From Eutrigla gurnardus (taxonomy: Eukaryota; Chordata; Actinopteri; Perciformes; Triglidae), in NCBI GenBank assembly GCA_963514095.1, contig OY741275.1, positions 5,154,389-5,218,388 on the forward strand: DNA of 64,000 nucleotides. The letters are read 5' to 3'. Below are positions 1-56,059 of the stretch, piece by piece. The translations under genes and the position numbers were made by a program. Under the pieces are notes generated by a model. That model saw only the letters and a list, made by a program, of their open reading frames with translations. It did not search any database and was not told where the DNA came from. Position 1 is the stretch's first letter. Every line of letters starts with the position of its first letter.

Positions 1-150
1 CATCAACACTCCAAATAAGGTCATCTAGACATAAATACAGCAGAGACCTTGTTGTTTGGACCACAGACAGTCTGGTTTCTCCACATAGTCTGGTCTGGTC
101 TCTGGACTAATATGAGCTACTATCTAGACCTCTGAGAGCTTCACCTCATT
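1..150 (+). repeat. Dispersed 81-bp-unit repeat family, truncated copy A
   Basis: Matches the copy at 40288-40430 almost base for base (AAGGTCATCTAGACATAAAT, CAGCAGAGACCTTG, CCACATAGTCTGGTCTGG). It has only about one 81-bp unit and continues beyond base 1. Confidence 0.85.
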
Positions 151-977
151 ATTCGCCTTATTCGTGCCATCCATGTAGCATAATACATGTCTATTTGCAC
201 TTTGTATACAGTCGTGCTGAGAATATTACTCTCTATTTGCTGTGAACATATCCCAAGACAATCCTATAGCGCCAAATCACACATTTGTCTCAGAAGTCTC
301 AAAACAAACGCATGCATGCATGCCAAGTTTTCTAATCAATGCACTTTTCTGTTTTCACTTCAGAGCCAAGTCAAATTCAAATCAAGCCTGAATACCAACA
401 ATGCAGGTTCTGTGTTACTGCCGTGGAAATTAAACATGTCTTAGGCAGATCTTGTTTCCCAGCTGGATCACCCAATTAAATTATTACTTCTAGTATCAAA
501 ACAGGAACCACTGAGGTTGCCTCATCTGCAAGATCCTTCAGACTGGTCACAAGTTCACAAGAAAGACTCTAATCCAATATCCAATATTATAAATAAATTT
601 AAAAAAAACATTGCTATACTTTCAAAACTATCTGCTGCTTTAAACATCCTCCAAAACTGGAATCTACCAACAAATGAATCTCTCATTTCAAGTCCCACAG
701 AATGAGCAGAAGCTGTAAACCTCAGCTGAGCTGTGCAGCCAGAACACAGCTGAAGCTTCAAATTTCTTCTTCTGCAGTGTCTCATTAGTAGTTTTGGGTA
801 GTTGCTGTGAGGTGTTGCTGCCCCGAAAGAGAATAGAATTAACAAGTGAAAACAATCCAAGCAGACATGCTCTATTGCTTTCTTAAATGCAATGAGTAGA
901 TGTGAGGTACTACTTCAATTGTGCCTTTCTTTCTTTGAAAAGTTTGTCTCCTCTCCCCCTTTTCCTGTCCTCCACAG
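1..977 (+). other. sema5b intron, 3' part (starts outside window)
   Basis: Bases 1 to about 150 are a truncated copy of the dispersed repeat that also occurs at 16.2-17.1 kb and 39.85-40.56 kb. From there to 977 I see no gene or clear element. A pyrimidine tract precedes the acceptor AG at 976-977. Confidence 0.8.
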
Positions 978-45053
<44,076 letters not shown>

Positions 45054-46065
45054 GACACGCCCCCCACGACTGGCTCTCCGAACCCCCCTCCCCCTCTCAA
45101 CGGAACTGAACCGGCTTGAACTGAAATGTTTCTCAGAGCTCGGCCAGCTTGCTCTGTCCGTCTGCCCCCCGTAGTCTCTTCAGCATGGTTGTCTTCAAGG
45201 GCATTTCTGGAACTTTCCATCAGGAGGTTTGGACGACGACGCCCATGTCCTGGTGCATTCTGGGACTTATGCCACCAGCTGGGCGGGGGGGGGATTATGT
45301 AAGGGCCTGACTGGATAGTGTTCCAGTGGCTTTTGACACGTAGTTCTCAGAGCAGCCGAGCATCCACAACTCTGGAGACGAACACGACCAGAACATTCAA
45401 ACAGACGCTACATTTCTTTGGCTCCTCTCTCCATTACTAACCACATCCTCAGCCTGTAAGCACGTTCAATCCCTGGACAACGGAGAACAAACGCCGCGTA
45501 TTGTACGTCCTCGCCACGCGGCGCTCAGCGAGAGAGCAACAACAGAGGGGAAACTGAATGATTAACTAAATATGACATTAATACCAGCTCGGTTGGGTGC
45601 ACGTCCTTCATTGTTGCTGTTCCATGTGACAGATAAGAACACTACACGTCACCTTTCACGGACAAGGACGTTCATTCGCATCGTCGGAGCAAGGGGGATT
45701 GTGGGAAGTGGTCTGAACTGTACATAAAGCTTTGGGAATGCCTTGGGTGCCTGTATGCAATAGAGGGCAGAGGGCCAGATTTGTTTTCTTTCTATTTCGT
45801 CTTTTTATTTCCAGGAACGGTAAAGACTTCTGAAAGGGAATTGATTGATTCTCCAATTGATTCTCCAATAGATGCATCGATTCTACTGAGTGCTAAATAG
45901 CTCGGTGGTCATATCAAATATGGCCAGTGTGCTGATGAACAACTGGATTTGGGTTTTCTATGACGGTAGAATAAGCTAGTAGACTGGCACTTGTTGTTTT
46001 TTTTAAATGTTTGTTTTTTAAGATGTTCTCGAACGAGCTGTAGCATAGCAGGAAATATTTTGTTA

Positions 46066-46119
46066 AATAAAATATAGCTGATTAATTCTTGTTTCTCTAA
46101 TTTCACTTCACTGAATAAA
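46066..46119 (+). promoter_or_regulatory. Two candidate proximal poly(A) signals
   Basis: AATAAA occurs at 46066-46071 and again at 46114-46119, about 1.0 kb after the stop codon. Use of either would shorten the 3' UTR by more than half and exclude the (ATT)n tract. Confidence 0.4.
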
Positions 46120-46577
46120 CACATTGCTGTTGTTTTGGTGATTTTTTTCCTTCTGCAGCCTGGTAACCGTTTGTCTCTTCAGTTTTAACACAAAGATCAA
46201 AAGAAAAGACTGACATGGGGTTTTTCAAAGTGACTGAACATCCATTTGGCGTCGGCTTGAAAAGAGAAACTCAAATTATGCTTGCTTAGATGTAGAAGAT
46301 GAGTGTGTGTGTGTGTGGGGGGGGGGGGGTCTGTAGGGCTGTATTTTGTACAATGTAAATGCTTTCATACACATGAATATATATTAGGGATTTGTTTGTG
46401 CATTTTTTTCTCCACATTCTGTCGCTGACACTCCAGACGTTTTACTGTTTTTTCTATATTTCATGTAAGAGATGTTCATCATAAGTTAAAGCATTGCGTC
46501 TCCGGTTCCTGCGGAGGTGGACCTGACAATATTAAGAGTCAAAAGCTTGGTTTATAGAGGGCATTTTCACAGCTATA

Positions 46578-46579
<2 letters not shown>

Positions 46580-46647
<68 letters not shown>
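46580..46647 (+). repeat. (ATT)n microsatellite in 3' UTR
   Basis: About 22 uninterrupted ATT units inside the inferred sema5b 3' UTR. Confidence 0.95.
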
Positions 46648-47247
46648 GCCTGATTGATGAATGCTAACCCAGCAATGCTTTTCAGTTCAGCTACTGTACA
46701 TGCACGACATGAGAGCTCTATCTGTATATAGGAGCAGCAACATTTAATGACCGTGCAGATGGATCGTGTAAATGTATCTGTATATTGTATAGCTAACACT
46801 GTTTGTTTAAAAAAAAAAAAGCCTTATAGTTGTTTAAAAAAAAGTGCAGCAGCTAAGTACACACGGACCGTGAGGTTTGTTTGGGGACGGAGCTCCACAT
46901 GGTGACCTCTGGCTATGACCTTCCCAGCTGCTCAAACATGAATCCCAACTGAATATAACTCTGCGTAGCACCGATAATAAGAGGTAGCCAAGATTATACA
47001 CTGCAAATAAGTCACATATAATTGAGACATTTTGATCTATACTCCGCCCCTATGGCCCCATCTGAAAGCCAGTCATCTGATTGGTCAGTTTTGAGCTCAG
47101 TCCCCTGCGATGTGAGGCTCTGTGCCCTTCTATGCAACTTACCAGGTGTACTGTTAGACCTGTCATGTAGACTGTAATCACTGCCTTTTAGACACTGTGA
47201 ATTTTTGGTACCCTATATTTTTGTATATTGTACATTGTAAAAAGGAT

Positions 47248-47253
47248 AATAAA
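47248..47253 (+). promoter_or_regulatory. Candidate distal poly(A) signal AATAAA
   Basis: AATAAA within a TTTTTGTATATTGTACATTG-type AU-rich context about 2.2 kb after the stop. It is the last canonical signal before the sequence loses UTR character, so I take it as the distal end. Which signal is used is not known. Confidence 0.55.
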
Positions 47254-49361
47254 CCTTGATGCCAACACAACAGGAGGTTTTGAGATTTTTCAAAAGCTGA
47301 AATTCCTGCTAGTTTTTAATTGGAGACCCAGACGCACCAAACCGACGTCAAAGGCGGACTTTGGGGTTTTATGAAGTTAACTACACTAAACAAAAGTAAA
47401 TCAATAAAACCAAAAGGATATGAAATATTATTATTTGGTTATAATAATGTGGTGTGCATCAGTGCATGAGAGAAAAGACATAGTTCTGTACTAAACCATC
47501 AGATTTATCCACAAAATCTGCCCCATTGTTTTTGACCATGTTGATTTTGCACAACATGTTGATTTCACACATATTCATTGCCAGAGTTTGAGGCTCTTTC
47601 CTCTTTCTAAGAATTATCTGAGCACAAGTTGTTAACCAGTTGTTAGATTTCTTACATTTCTGTCCCTAAGAAGACAAAATATAAGCAAATTAATTCCATA
47701 ACATTCCTTCATAAGGCAAAAACCATCGGGCATTCCCATAACGCCTACATGTACGTACCCTGTTCTGTTTGACAAAGAAAGGCCGACTATAACGTTGCCT
47801 CATGTTGCACTTGAACACACAAAGACTTCAGCCATTGGCCAACCAGCGCATATGTCCTGCACCTGCATGAGAGGAAACAACTCTCCACACCAGCAGGTGG
47901 CGATAGTCTGTGAAACAGAACAGCTACACACCAGCAGGCTGCGTTCCAGATGGCCATGCCATGAAGACTTCGTCTGAGTCTATGCAGGAGTCTTCTCTGC
48001 ACTGACTGCTGAAGGTGAACAGCCAATCAGAGTGATTTCTCCCACCTCCTTCGCCACCGATACAACATCCTGAATCTGCCAAAAAAGCTGCCAACGCGGG
48101 CCGACGAGTGCCAATGGTGCAGGGCGCATGTTCACCGACAGCTGTATAAAAACTAGTAGTGATCATTGTAGTAACAAAAAGTATAGTATGCAAAACAAAA
48201 AGTCAAGTTTCAAGTTATTATCATCATATTCACAACAATAACAGACAAGCAGTGTTTGCCAATAAAAAAACTGCTAATTCAATATGTATGAAAAGAAAAT
48301 CACACACATAAAAGACAAAATGATAATCTAAGACATTATCTATGAATGGTATTGCAAAAAGATTAACTGAATGTAATGTATATGCACATTGAAAAGTATA
48401 CACACACATGAATAACAGACATTTTCCACAATAAAAATGTGGTGACAAACAAATACATGAGTGATAAAGCATGAAAATATGCTTTTCTACATCTATGATC
48501 CGTACGCTGTCATAGGTATAGAACAGATGTAGAACATTTTGACTCGGACAGACGAGGCGAAGCAGCAGGAAGTTACTTAGACTGTCAGGGTGAAAGAGAA
48601 TTTACATTTTTATCACAATCTATTGTATTGTAATTTACTGCATGCTGAGTTACCATGGTTACGTGCACGCTCTTTGTCTCTTGATGCATACTTGGTTTTC
48701 ACAGCACTCTCAATCTAACTGATCAACACGAGAGCAGGTTGCTGCTCGACTTCATCCAAAGGTTTAGGTGCTGTAGAATTAATGGAAGTTTGTTTGAAAT
48801 TACAGTATTTTTTCAGCCTCATGCTTATAGATCTTTATTATGTTTTGAAGAAAAGTGTGTTATATTTGGAGTCTATGTCAGAAATTGGAACCAATAAACA
48901 CACATGACAAAAAAGGCATCAATTCATGAAGCCAGAAAGGAGTAGAGTGTGTCAGGGAAAATGTCCGGCCCCTGGTTCCTTGGCTTTCTGGAATTGTGGC
49001 CCCCTGAACAAGTTGAATAGCCCTGGTGTAGTGTGTAATAAAAAGTCAAATTTATAGTATAATATATCATTTTAAAAAACATTGTTTAGTATGTCCTGCG
49101 TCTGGGGCTGCAAGCTATCAAACGTGTTGGCGACCACTGGACTGATCAAAGTACTGGTAGTGTGTGGTGGGATCCAGGCCGGTTGGAGGCGGTGAAGGAA
49201 ATGTCAACAGAAAAACCTCAAGCAACAGTGTCGACCAGAAGAGCTGAAGATGCCAGATGAGTGGGCTCCTCACCTAGCTGACTGTTCAGCCCGATCAGCA
49301 TATGTTGCTACATGCCTGGATATTGATGACACCATGAACTGAAAAAGTAAAGTGTGCTGTA

Positions 49362-49490
49362 CTGCAGAAGTTTAAAATCTGTGCAGAGACCTATCGAGTG
49401 ACGTTTCGTTACAGTTTGCCTGCAGAAGAGGAGACTCCAAAGGAGCTGCAAGTCCACCTCAAGCACTTGTTTGACAAGTTGATGACGCCC
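49362..49490 (+). pseudogene. gag/SCAN-like remnant of a retroelement
   Basis: An open stretch reads LQKFKICAETYRVTFRYSL, then AEEETPKELQVHLKHLFDKL and MTP. This matches the SCAN-like capsid segment in fish LTR-retroelement gag and SCAN-domain proteins (pattern Y-D/I-C/S-E-ETYR-x-RFR, GETP-x-EL-x-x-L-x-x-L-x-x-K, from memory). The sequence upstream (49230-49360) has further weak gag similarity but contains stops. Downstream it is cut off abruptly by unrelated AT-rich repeat sequence. It is a dead fragment. Confidence 0.6.
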
Positions 49491-49494
49491 AAAT

Positions 49495-49800
49495 TTATAT
49501 TTTTTTTACAATCGCTAAATCAATTTTTTCAATACTTTTACCAATTTTCCGAAACTCTTAACGCACCAACACACACACCACACAATTGGCAAAACAGTTA
49601 ATTTCATGCTCAAAATCACACATTATATAATCCAACACTCATTTTCAAAATACAATAATACAATAACACAACACACAATGTTCTCTTCCAACAGAAACAT
49701 CTAGTCAGTCATAGCACAATGTCATAGAAACACTGACATCAGATGGAATTACAAAGACTGCATTATTGTATGTGTCAGGTCTGCCCTCAATAGAGCAGTG
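49495..49800. repeat. AT-rich repeat resembling a degenerate MITE
   Basis: Begins TTTACAATCGCTAAATCAAT with CACAATTGGCAAAACAGTTA and CAAAATCACACATTAT. It is similar in style, though not in sequence, to the termini of the 13.44-kb element. It abuts the gag remnant. The ends are not defined. Confidence 0.35.
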
Positions 49801-49908
49801 ATCCTCACTGTTTCCCAGTAGAGCCGCACTTACAAGATAGTCCACAGGGGACTGCAACATACCAAAAGTCATCTCCAACTAATATATATACCACCCACTT
49901 TTTCAACC

Positions 49909-49928
49909 CCCCCCCCCCCCCCCCCCCC
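49909..49928 (+). repeat. Poly-C tract
   Basis: About 20 consecutive C residues. The length is likely unreliable in any assembly. Confidence 0.9.
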
Positions 49929-49995
49929 TGACTTTCACCGTCTCTAAATTGCGCATTTGTCGATCCACTTGCCATTATTTAAGTTTCTCTTCAGT

Positions 49996-50082
49996 TGTGA
50001 ATCAGTTCATTCATAAACGTTTCTCATGTGAGATTCTGTTTGTAGCTGCTCACCACACGGATTCTTGAGGGTCGAGTCATTC

Positions 50083-50119
<37 letters not shown>

Positions 50120-50282
50120 TGTGTGTGTGTGTGTGTCAGCCCTGCCCCTCAGTGAGAGCAGAGATGCTGGATGAAGCGGTGTGCCCGTTAATGACACTCA
50201 AAGGGCCATGCTATTTTACCATTGATTCAAGCCACAAATTGAGGCTCAGCAAGCCGCAAGAGGCTCACAATGAGTAACGCTG
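49996..50282 (+). repeat. Dispersed unknown repeat with internal (TG)n, copy 1
   Basis: Starts GTGAATCAGTTCATT and ends GAGGCTCACAATGAGTAACG. The middle carries (TG)n at 50084-50136. After it come GATGCTGGATGAAGC and TGTGCCCGTTAATGACACTC. It aligns in the same orientation with 58208-58534. No family is recognised. Confidence 0.8.
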
Positions 50283-50540
50283 TCATAGAAAATATATTGT
50301 ATAGATCATGGGATGTGTTTTGCACTGCAGTTTCTTTTGCAGCATCTCTACATGTTGTTGGGTTTAGTAAATGCATTGTGCTTCTTTTGCTGCAGATATT
50401 CAATACAAAAAATGAATGACCCATCTCAGAGCAGCTTTATAGAACATACCGTTTATGGGGGAAAAAAAGGCAGAGACAGATCTGCTGCAGTAAAGGCTTT
50501 TTTTTTAGCTATTTGCTACAGGACGTTACTGGAAGATAAC

Positions 50541-53500
50541 ATGGTACTCGTCGTCCTATCCCTTGTCCTGGTACTCGTCTTACTCTCCCTTGCCCTGGTA
50601 CTCATCTTCCTCTCCCTTGTCCTGGTACTCGTCTTCCTCTCCCTTGTCCTGGTACTCGTCTTACTCTTCCTTGTCCTGGAACTTGTCTTACTCTCCCTTG
50701 TCCTGGTACTCCTCTTCCTCTCCCTTGTCCTGGTACTCGTTGTCCTATCCCTTGTCCTGGTACTCCTCTTCCTCTCCCTTGTCCTGGTACTCGTCTTCCT
50801 CTCTCTTGTCCTGGTACTCATCTTACTCTCCCTTGCCCTGGTACTCATCTTACTCTCCCTTGCCCTGGTACTCATCTTACTCTCCCTTGCCCTGGTACTC
50901 ATCTTCCTCTCCCTTGTCCTGGTACTCGTCTTACTCTCCCTTGTCCTGGAACTTGTCTTACTCTCCCTTGTCCTGGTACTCATCTTCCTCTCCCTTTTCC
51001 TGTACTCGTCTTCCTCTCCCATGTCCTGGTACTCGTCTTCCTCTGCCTTGTCCTGGTACTCGTCTTCCTCTCCCTTGTCCTGGTACTCGTCTTCCTCTGC
51101 CTTGTCCTGGTACTCGTCTTCCTTTCTCTTGTCCTGGTACTCATCTTCCTCTGCCTTGTCCTGGTACTCGTCTTCCTCTCCCTTGTCCTGGTTCTCGTCT
51201 TCCTCTCCCTTAACCTGGTACTCCTCTTCCTGTCCCTTGACCAGGTACTCGTCTTCCTCTGCCTTATCCTGGTACTCGTCTTCCTCTCCCTTGTCCTGGT
51301 ACTCGTCTTCCTCTGCCTTGTCCTGGTACTCGTCTTCCTTTCTCTTGTCCTGGTACTTGTCTTCCTCTGCCTTGTCCTAGTACTCATCTTCCTCTCCCTT
51401 GTCCTGGTACTCGTCTTCCTCTCCCTTGTCCTGGTACTCGTCTTACTCTCCCTTGTCCTGGTACTCGTCTTCCTCTGCCTTGTCCTGGTACTCATCTTCC
51501 TCTTCCTTGTCCTGATACTCGTCTTCCTCTGCCTTGTCCTGGTACTCGTCTTCCTCTCCCTTGTCCTGGTTCTCGTCTTCCTCTGCCTTGTCCTGGTACT
51601 CGTCTTCCTCTCCCTTGTCCTGGTACTCCTCTTCCTCTCCTTGTCCTGGTACGCGTCTTCCTCTGCCTTGTCCCGGTACTCCTCTTCCTCTCCCTTGTCC
51701 TGGTACTCGTCTTCCTCTGCCTTGTCCCGGTACTTGTCTTCCTCTCCCTTGTCTTCGTACTCGTCGTCCTCTGCCTTGTCCTGGTACTTGACTTCCTCCC
51801 CCTTGTCCTGGTACTTGTCTTCCTCTCTCTTGTCCTGGTACTCGTCTTACTCTCCCCTGTCCTGGTACTCCTCTTCCTCTCTCTTGTCCTGGAACTTGTC
51901 TTCCTCTCCCCTGTCCTGGTACTCCTCTTCCTCTCTCTTGTCCTGGTACTCGTCTTCCTCTCCCTTGACCAGGTACTCGTCTTCCTCTGCCTTGTCCTGG
52001 TACTCGTCTTCCTCTCCCTTGTCCTGGTACTAGTCTTCCTCTGCCTTGTCCTGGTACTCGTCTTCCTTTCTCTTGTCCTGGTACTCGTCTTCCTCTGCCT
52101 TGTCCTGGTACTCATCTTCCTCTCCCTTGTCCTGGTACTTATCTTCCTCTGCCTTGTCCTGGTACTCATCTTCCTCTGCCTTGTCCTGGTACTCGTCTTC
52201 CTCTCCCTTGTCCTGGTACTCGTCTTCCTCTGCCTTGTCCTGGTACTTGTCTTCCTCTGCCTTGTCCTGGTACTTGTTTTCCTCTGCCTTGTCCTCGTAC
52301 TCGTCTTCCTCTCCCTTGTCCTCATACTCGTCTTCCTCTCCCTTGTCCTGGAACTTGTCTTCCTCTCCCTTGTCCTGGTACTCCTCTTCCTCTCCCATGT
52401 CCTCGTACTCGTCTTCCTCTTCCTTGTCCTGGTACTCGTCTTCCTCTGCCTTGTCCTGGTACTCCTCTTTCTCTCCCATGTCCTCATACTCCTCTTTCTC
52501 TCCCTTGTCCTGGTACTCGTCTTCCTCTCCCTTGTCCTGGTACTCCTCTTCCTCTCCCATGTCCTGGTACTCGTCTTCCTCTCCCTTGTCCTGGTACTCG
52601 TCTTCCTCTGCCTTTTCCTGGTACTCCTCTTCCTCTCCCATGTCCTCGTACTCATCTTCCTCTCCCTTGTCCTGGTACTCGTCTTCCTCTCCCTTGTCCT
52701 GGTACTCGTCTTCCTCTGCCTTGTCCTGGTACTCCTCTTGCTCTGCCTTGTCCTCGTATTCGTCTTCCTCTCCCTTGTCCTGGTACTCATCTTCCTCTGC
52801 TCTGTCCTGGTACTCGTCTTACTCTCCCTTGTCCTGGTACTCGTCTTCCTCTGCCTTGTCCTGGTACTCATCTTCCTCTTCCTTGTCCTGATACTCGTCT
52901 TCCTCTGCCTTGTCCTGGTACTCGTCTTCCTCTCCCTTGTCCTGGTTCTCGTCTTCCTCTGCCTTGTCCTGGTACTCGTCTTCCTCTCCCTTGTCCTGGT
53001 ACTCCTCTTCCTCTCCTTGTCCTGGTACGCGTCTTCCTCTGCCTTGTCCCGGTACTCCTCTTCCTCTCCCTTGTCCTGGTACTCGTCTTCCTCTGCCTTG
53101 TCCTGGTACTTGTCTTCCTCTCCCTTGTCTTCGTACTCGTCGTCCTCTGCCTTGTCCTGGTACTTGACTTCCTCCCCCTTGTCCTGGTACTTGTCTTCCT
53201 CTCTCTTGTCCTGGTACTCGTCTTACTCTCCCCTGTCCTGGTACTCCTCTTCCTCTCTCTTGTCCTGGAACTTGTCTTCCTCTCCCCTGTCCTGGTACTC
53301 CTCTTCCTCTCTCTTGTCCTGGTACTCGTCTTCCTCTCCCTTGACCAGGTACTCGTCTTCCTCTGCCTTGTCCTGGTACTCGTCTTCCTCTCCCTTGTCC
53401 TGGTACTAGTCTTCCTCTGCCTTGTCCTGGTACTCGTCTTCCTTTCTCTTGTCCTGGTACTCGTCTTCCTCTGCCTTGTCCTGGTACTCATCTTCCTCTC

Positions 53501-54342
53501 CCTTGTCCTGGTACTTATCTTCCTCTGCCTTGTCCTGGTACTCATCTTCCTCTGCCTTGTCCTGGTACTCGTCTTCCTCTCCCTTGTCCTGGTACTCGTC
53601 TTCCTCTGCCTTGTCCTGGTACTTGTCTTCCTCTGCCTTGTCCTGGTACTTGTTTTCCTCTGCCTTGTCCTCGTACTCGTCTTCCTCTCCCTTGTCCTCA
53701 TACTCGTCTTCCTCTCCCTTGTCCTGGAACTTGTCTTCCTCTCCCTTGTCCTGGTACTCCTCTTCCTCTCCCATGTCCTCGTACTCGTCTTCCTCTTCCT
53801 TGTCCTGGTACTCGTCTTCCTCTGCCTTGTCCTGGTACTCCTCTTTCTCTCCCATGTCCTCATACTCCTCTTTCTCTCCCTTGTCCTGGTACTCGTCTTC
53901 CTCTCCCTTGTCCTGGTACTCCTCTTCCTCTCCCATGTCCTCGTACTCGTCTTCCTCTCCCTTGTCCTGGTACTCGTCTTCCTCTGCCTTTTCCTGGTAC
54001 TCCTCTTCCTCTCCCATGTCCTCGTACTCATCTTCCTCTCCCTTGTCCTGGTACTCGTCTTCCTCTCCCTTGTCCTGGTACTCGTCTTCCTCTGCCTTGT
54101 CCTGGTACTCCTCTTGCTCTGCCTTGTCCTCGTATTCGTCTTCCTCTCCCTTGTCCTGGTACTCATCTTCCTCTGCCTTGTCCTGGTACTCCTCTTCCTC
54201 TGCTCTGTCCTGGTACTCGTCTTACTTTCCCTTGTCCTGGTACTTGTCTTCCTCTCCCTTGTCTTCGTACTCGTCGTCCTCTGCCTTGTCCTGGTACTTG
54301 ATTTCCTCCCCCTTGTCCTGGTACTCGTCTTCCTCTCTCTCG
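50541..54342 (+). repeat. 27-bp minisatellite, 3.8 kb (about 140 units)
   Basis: The unit is CTGGTACTCGTCTTCCTCTC followed by CCTTGTC, pyrimidine-rich on the + strand. The main variants are CTC/CAT/TTG at the CpG position, CTCCC/CTGCC and CTTGTC/CATGTC. From about 51431 the pattern of variants repeats with a 1,376-bp offset (51481 matches 52857; 52046 matches 53422), one base less than 51 units. Identity between the two blocks is very high. Frames up to 538 codons are produced on both strands by the 27-bp period. Confidence 0.95.
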
Positions 54343-54589
54343 TGCAGGCATTTTTCTTACTTTCTTTGTGTTGCTCTATAGTGTTCCTTTTCCTATCCGG
54401 ATACCATATGGTCATGTGATTGAAAGAACCCATCACCTGAGTGTGTTTCCTAAATGGGATTCTCTGTGATTGATCTATTTGCATAATTTCAATCAGCTGT
54501 TTTTAGTAGCTATGGAAAAAATACATGTGATATCTTGTGTTTCAATCTACAATATGAACAGCTGTTCCCTTTGACTTTAGCCTACAAAT

Positions 54590-55195
54590 TGTTCAAAATT
54601 TGGGGTCACCCAGACAATGTCATGTTTTCCATGAAAACTCACACTTTCATCAAATGAGTTGCAAAATGAATACAAATATAGTCAAGACATTGATGAGGTT
54701 AGAAATAATGATTTTTGTTTGAAATAATAATTTTGTCCTTCAAACTTCTTCAAAAAGAATTCTCCATTTGCAGCAATTAGAGCCTTGCAGACTTCTTGCT
54801 GTCAATTTGTTGAGGTAATCTGAGTAAACACTGTGTATCTTCAGTTTCTTGGCAATTTCTCACATGGAATAGCCTTCATTTCTCAGAACAAGAATACTGT
54901 CGAGTTTGAGAAGAAAGTTCTATTTTTCTGGCCATTTTGAGAGTATAATCGAACCCACAAATGCTGATACTCCACATACTCAACTAGCTCAAATGAAAAC
55001 CAGTTTTATAGCTTCTCTAATCAGCACAGTTTTCAGCTGTGCTAACAGAATTGCACAAGGGTTACTGATCATCAATTAGCCTTTTAACATGATTAGCTAA
55101 CACAATGTACAATTAAAACACCATTTTAGTGATGGTTGCTGGAAATGGGCCTCTGTACATGTAGTCATTCCATTAAGAATATAAAATGTATTAAA
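54590..55195 (-). mobile_element. Internally deleted Tc1-like transposon
   Basis: The flanks match a common fish Tc1 element: TTTGGGGTCACCCAGACAAT at one side and GCTGGAAATGGGCCTCTGTA at the other. On the - strand a transposase start survives at 54935 (MARKIELSSQTRQ). The helix-turn-helix region continues as CTTCATTTCTCAGAACAAGA and TTTCTTGGCAATTTCTCACA on the + strand. Most of the catalytic region is missing between about 54815 and 54840. It is not functional. Confidence 0.75.
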
Positions 55196-55210
55196 GTCCA
55201 GTCCAGTCAT

Positions 55211-55620
55211 TTATGCAGCTGATTCATGGCAGTCAATAAAACAGTTATGCTCAGCATTGAGGCACAGTTGGACCTTGAACACCATGCAGACCACATTTGA
55301 ACTCTTGATGTTCCCTTTCCTGCTGCAGTACTTGCAGGTCTGCCGGTTGGTGTAGACAGGTACATGGAGGTCTGTTGAGCTCCTTTGAGGACGAGATGTG
55401 GCTTCTAGCTGCTGGCATCCATGAACACTTGGAGCCTAAATTTCTTTAGTGACAAGCCAGCCACATCAAGAGCCTTGCAGTTCTGCCTGTTGTTGACCCA
55501 GGCATTCGTGATGCTGACATCAATTGCATATGCAAACAACCACATGTACCACCTCAGGCGTATTTCCTGGCTTGCTGTTGTAGCTTGGCCTCTTGGCTTA
55601 TGGTAGTGGTTGTTTGTCAT
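55211..55620 (-). pseudogene. piggyBac transposase C-terminal fragment
   Basis: The - strand frame 55620-55405 reads EIRLRWYMWLFAYAIDVSIT and NAWVNNRQNCKALDVAGLSL, typical of the RNase-H-like end of piggyBac transposases. After a TAG and a frame change it continues as VYTNRQTCKYCSRKGNIK, CMVFKVQLCLNAEHNCFIDC and a stop at 55211. That is the Cys-rich domain that ends piggyBac proteins. The N-terminal two thirds are not found next to it. It is broken by at least one stop and one frameshift. Confidence 0.8.
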
Positions 55621-56059
55621 CCTCCTCCTCCTCCTTGAGAACCTCTACTGCAGGCCACACACACTTCCTCCTCTTGGTAGAGGGGTGCATGTCACTCAGG
55701 CCTGGAGTGTCCAGGTTGTGGGTGGGTGGGTCGGTCTGCCACATCGTCACTGTCCTCCTCGTCCACCCTGCAGAAACAACCCCAAAAGCCAACCTCACTA
55801 CTCTGGTCTCGGGATGGCAGACTGCCTTGCCTGTAGAGGACCCACCTGAGGTCACCGCTGGGAATGCTGTCCACAGCCTGGACGGGGCTTCTGTGAAACC
55901 TTACCATTTCAAATGTGCAGGCCATGAACCAGACTTTCTAGTCGTTATGAGGTCCAAATGGAATTACAAATTGTTGGCCTGCAACCAAAATTATAGGCTA
56001 GTTATGATTAGTCTCATCTTTCCCTATCCCAGACCGTCATGCCTATTCAAGTTGTTGTG

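Larger units (their letters stand above)
45054..47270 (+). other. sema5b: sema5b 3' UTR (end inferred)
   Basis: Non-coding sequence after the TGA. It holds G runs at about 45284-45294 and 46318-46329, an (ATT)n microsatellite, and A-rich tracts near 46809-46822 and 46837-46845. The 3' boundary is inferred from poly(A) signals only; no transcript evidence is available. Confidence 0.6.
47271..50540. other. Intergenic region downstream of sema5b
   Basis: No gene recognised. It holds a gag/SCAN-like remnant (49362-49490), a poly-C tract, a (TG)n tract inside a dispersed repeat (49996-50282), and otherwise AT-rich unclassified sequence. Confidence 0.7.

Noticed and set aside
50313..54484. Many long frames on both strands (LVLVLVFLSL, SWYSSSS, TRTRERKTS, YQDKGEEDE types)
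   Set aside because: They are products of the 27-bp array; each frame is broken by off-length units and equivalent frames are open on both strands. Kept only as a low-interest transcription question.
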